From Balanoglossus misakiensis (lineage: Eukaryota; Hemichordata), in assembly GCA_040954595.2 (NCBI GenBank), contig CM082576.2, positions 20,460,001-20,524,000 of the forward strand: a DNA stretch of 64,000 nt. Direction: 5' to 3'. The position numbers were made by a program, and so were the translations under genes. Positions 63,242 through 64,000 of the stretch are shown here, piece by piece. Position 1 is the first letter of the stretch, and each line of letters opens with the position of its first letter. The notes under the pieces were generated by a model, which worked only from the letters and a program-made list of their open reading frames with translations, did no database searches and was not told where the DNA came from.

Positions 63242-64000
63242 CATTGTCATGACCGGCCAACCTTTGACCTCGGAGACCACAATGTAGAGCTATCGATCAG
63301 CTTTTCGCGTTTCAATCAAACATTGCAATCACGGGCTAAAATCACTAACTAGTTGATACCTTTTTCGGTGTTTCATCTAACCTTTGAAAGGAGTATAATA
63401 AAAATGAAATGACCGCACGTAATGTGCATTTCTTGTTCACGTGTGGGGACTATATGTGTGCGTAATGATCCAAATGCAAGGGGTCGTGTGAACAGGCCTT
63501 AAATAATGAGTTTGCGTTAAATAATGAGTTTGCGTTAAATAATAAGTTGACAAACGGCGCGAGTGCATTTTTTCATGGTTTAGAAATCACTTATTTATAT
63601 ATAATTCATTATATAATGTAAATCACTCATGATATATATATAATAGACTTGCACTTAAATTATTTATAAATCACTCATGATATATATATAATACACTTAA
63701 ATTTTTTTTATTTATAAATAATTAATTATATATAAATAATTATGTACATCACTCATGATATATATATAATAGACTGACACTGACATTGTTTATAAATAAT
63801 TTATTATATATAAATAAAAGAGCATAAAATACATTTTATGTATATAATTGAATCGACTTGAAATTATTTATAAATAAATTGTCAGGACTTAAATGGTTTG
63901 CAAATCTATAATTACATACATATAAGTATGTTAAATAACGACTTTTGAACAAATAATTTAGCTAAATAATAAGTTAACACATGGCACCCCATACAAACAT

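Larger units (their letters stand above)
53341..64000 (+). repeat. Tandem unit 4 (partial, cut by the window end)
   Basis: It is collinear with the other units to the AT-rich block before the GCC exons, where the window stops. Private features are an inverted foldback element at 58427-58739, a lost splice donor after EGF exon 4 and two one-base shortenings of T-runs. Its single-base differences alternate between unit-1-like and unit-2/3-like states. Confidence 0.95.

Overview
The window is eukaryotic genomic DNA. It has long AT-rich introns, consensus GT-AG splice sites and small phase-1 exons encoding extracellular cysteine-rich modules, together with LTR and non-LTR retrotransposons and several non-autonomous DNA elements. 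The EGF-like plus GCC2/GCC3 (ephrin-receptor-like) modules and the repeat types suggest a marine invertebrate deuterostome, with lancelet or hemichordate as the best guess. The organism is an inference and cannot be fixed from the sequence alone.

Layout: almost the whole window is a head-to-tail array of one segment with a basic period of about 14.9 kb. Unit 1 is 1-20548, unit 2 is 20549-35453, unit 3 is 35454-53340, and unit 4 is 53341-64000 and incomplete. Each unit carries, on the + strand, nine EGF-like exons or exon remnants, a tenth EGF remnant, five GCC2/GCC3-type exons (A-E), two more damaged EGF exons and a truncated LINE. The next unit then begins again with EGF exon 1. No start codon with signal peptide, transmembrane exon or promoter was found, so the window looks like the internal, repeated part of one very large module gene. 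Intact EGF exons begin and end in phase 1, so copying or skipping them keeps the frame. Several exons carry the same stop codon, frameshift or lost splice site in every unit. The locus is therefore either a decaying amplified pseudogene or a gene that skips its broken symmetric exons.

Private insertions separate the units. Unit 1 has a 5.7-kb Ty3/Gypsy-type LTR element (8156-13837, minus strand) with one uninterrupted 1629-residue Gag-Pol frame and LTRs that look identical. Unit 3 has a 2982-bp insertion (37452-40433) made of two related non-autonomous elements, one nested inside the other. Each has its own 3' terminal hairpin matched to its own 5' subterminal motif, and together they carry many AGGTCA nuclear-receptor-type half-sites. 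Unit 4 has an extra inverted copy of a two-palindrome foldback element (58427-58739). Shared by all units, where not cut off by the window end, are that foldback element in the EGF2-EGF3 intron, a Gypsy gag-protease remnant, a 190-bp MITE, a roughly 0.6-kb element with repeated ends, a 143-bp degenerate tandem repeat and a G-quadruplex-type tract.

Scattered single-base differences show that unit 4 alternates between unit-1-like and unit-2/3-like states, which fits unequal crossing-over or gene conversion within the array. The points most worth following are the matched-end nested elements, the dense DR1/DR4 half-site arrays, the 8-cysteine EGF variant and the intragenic amplification.
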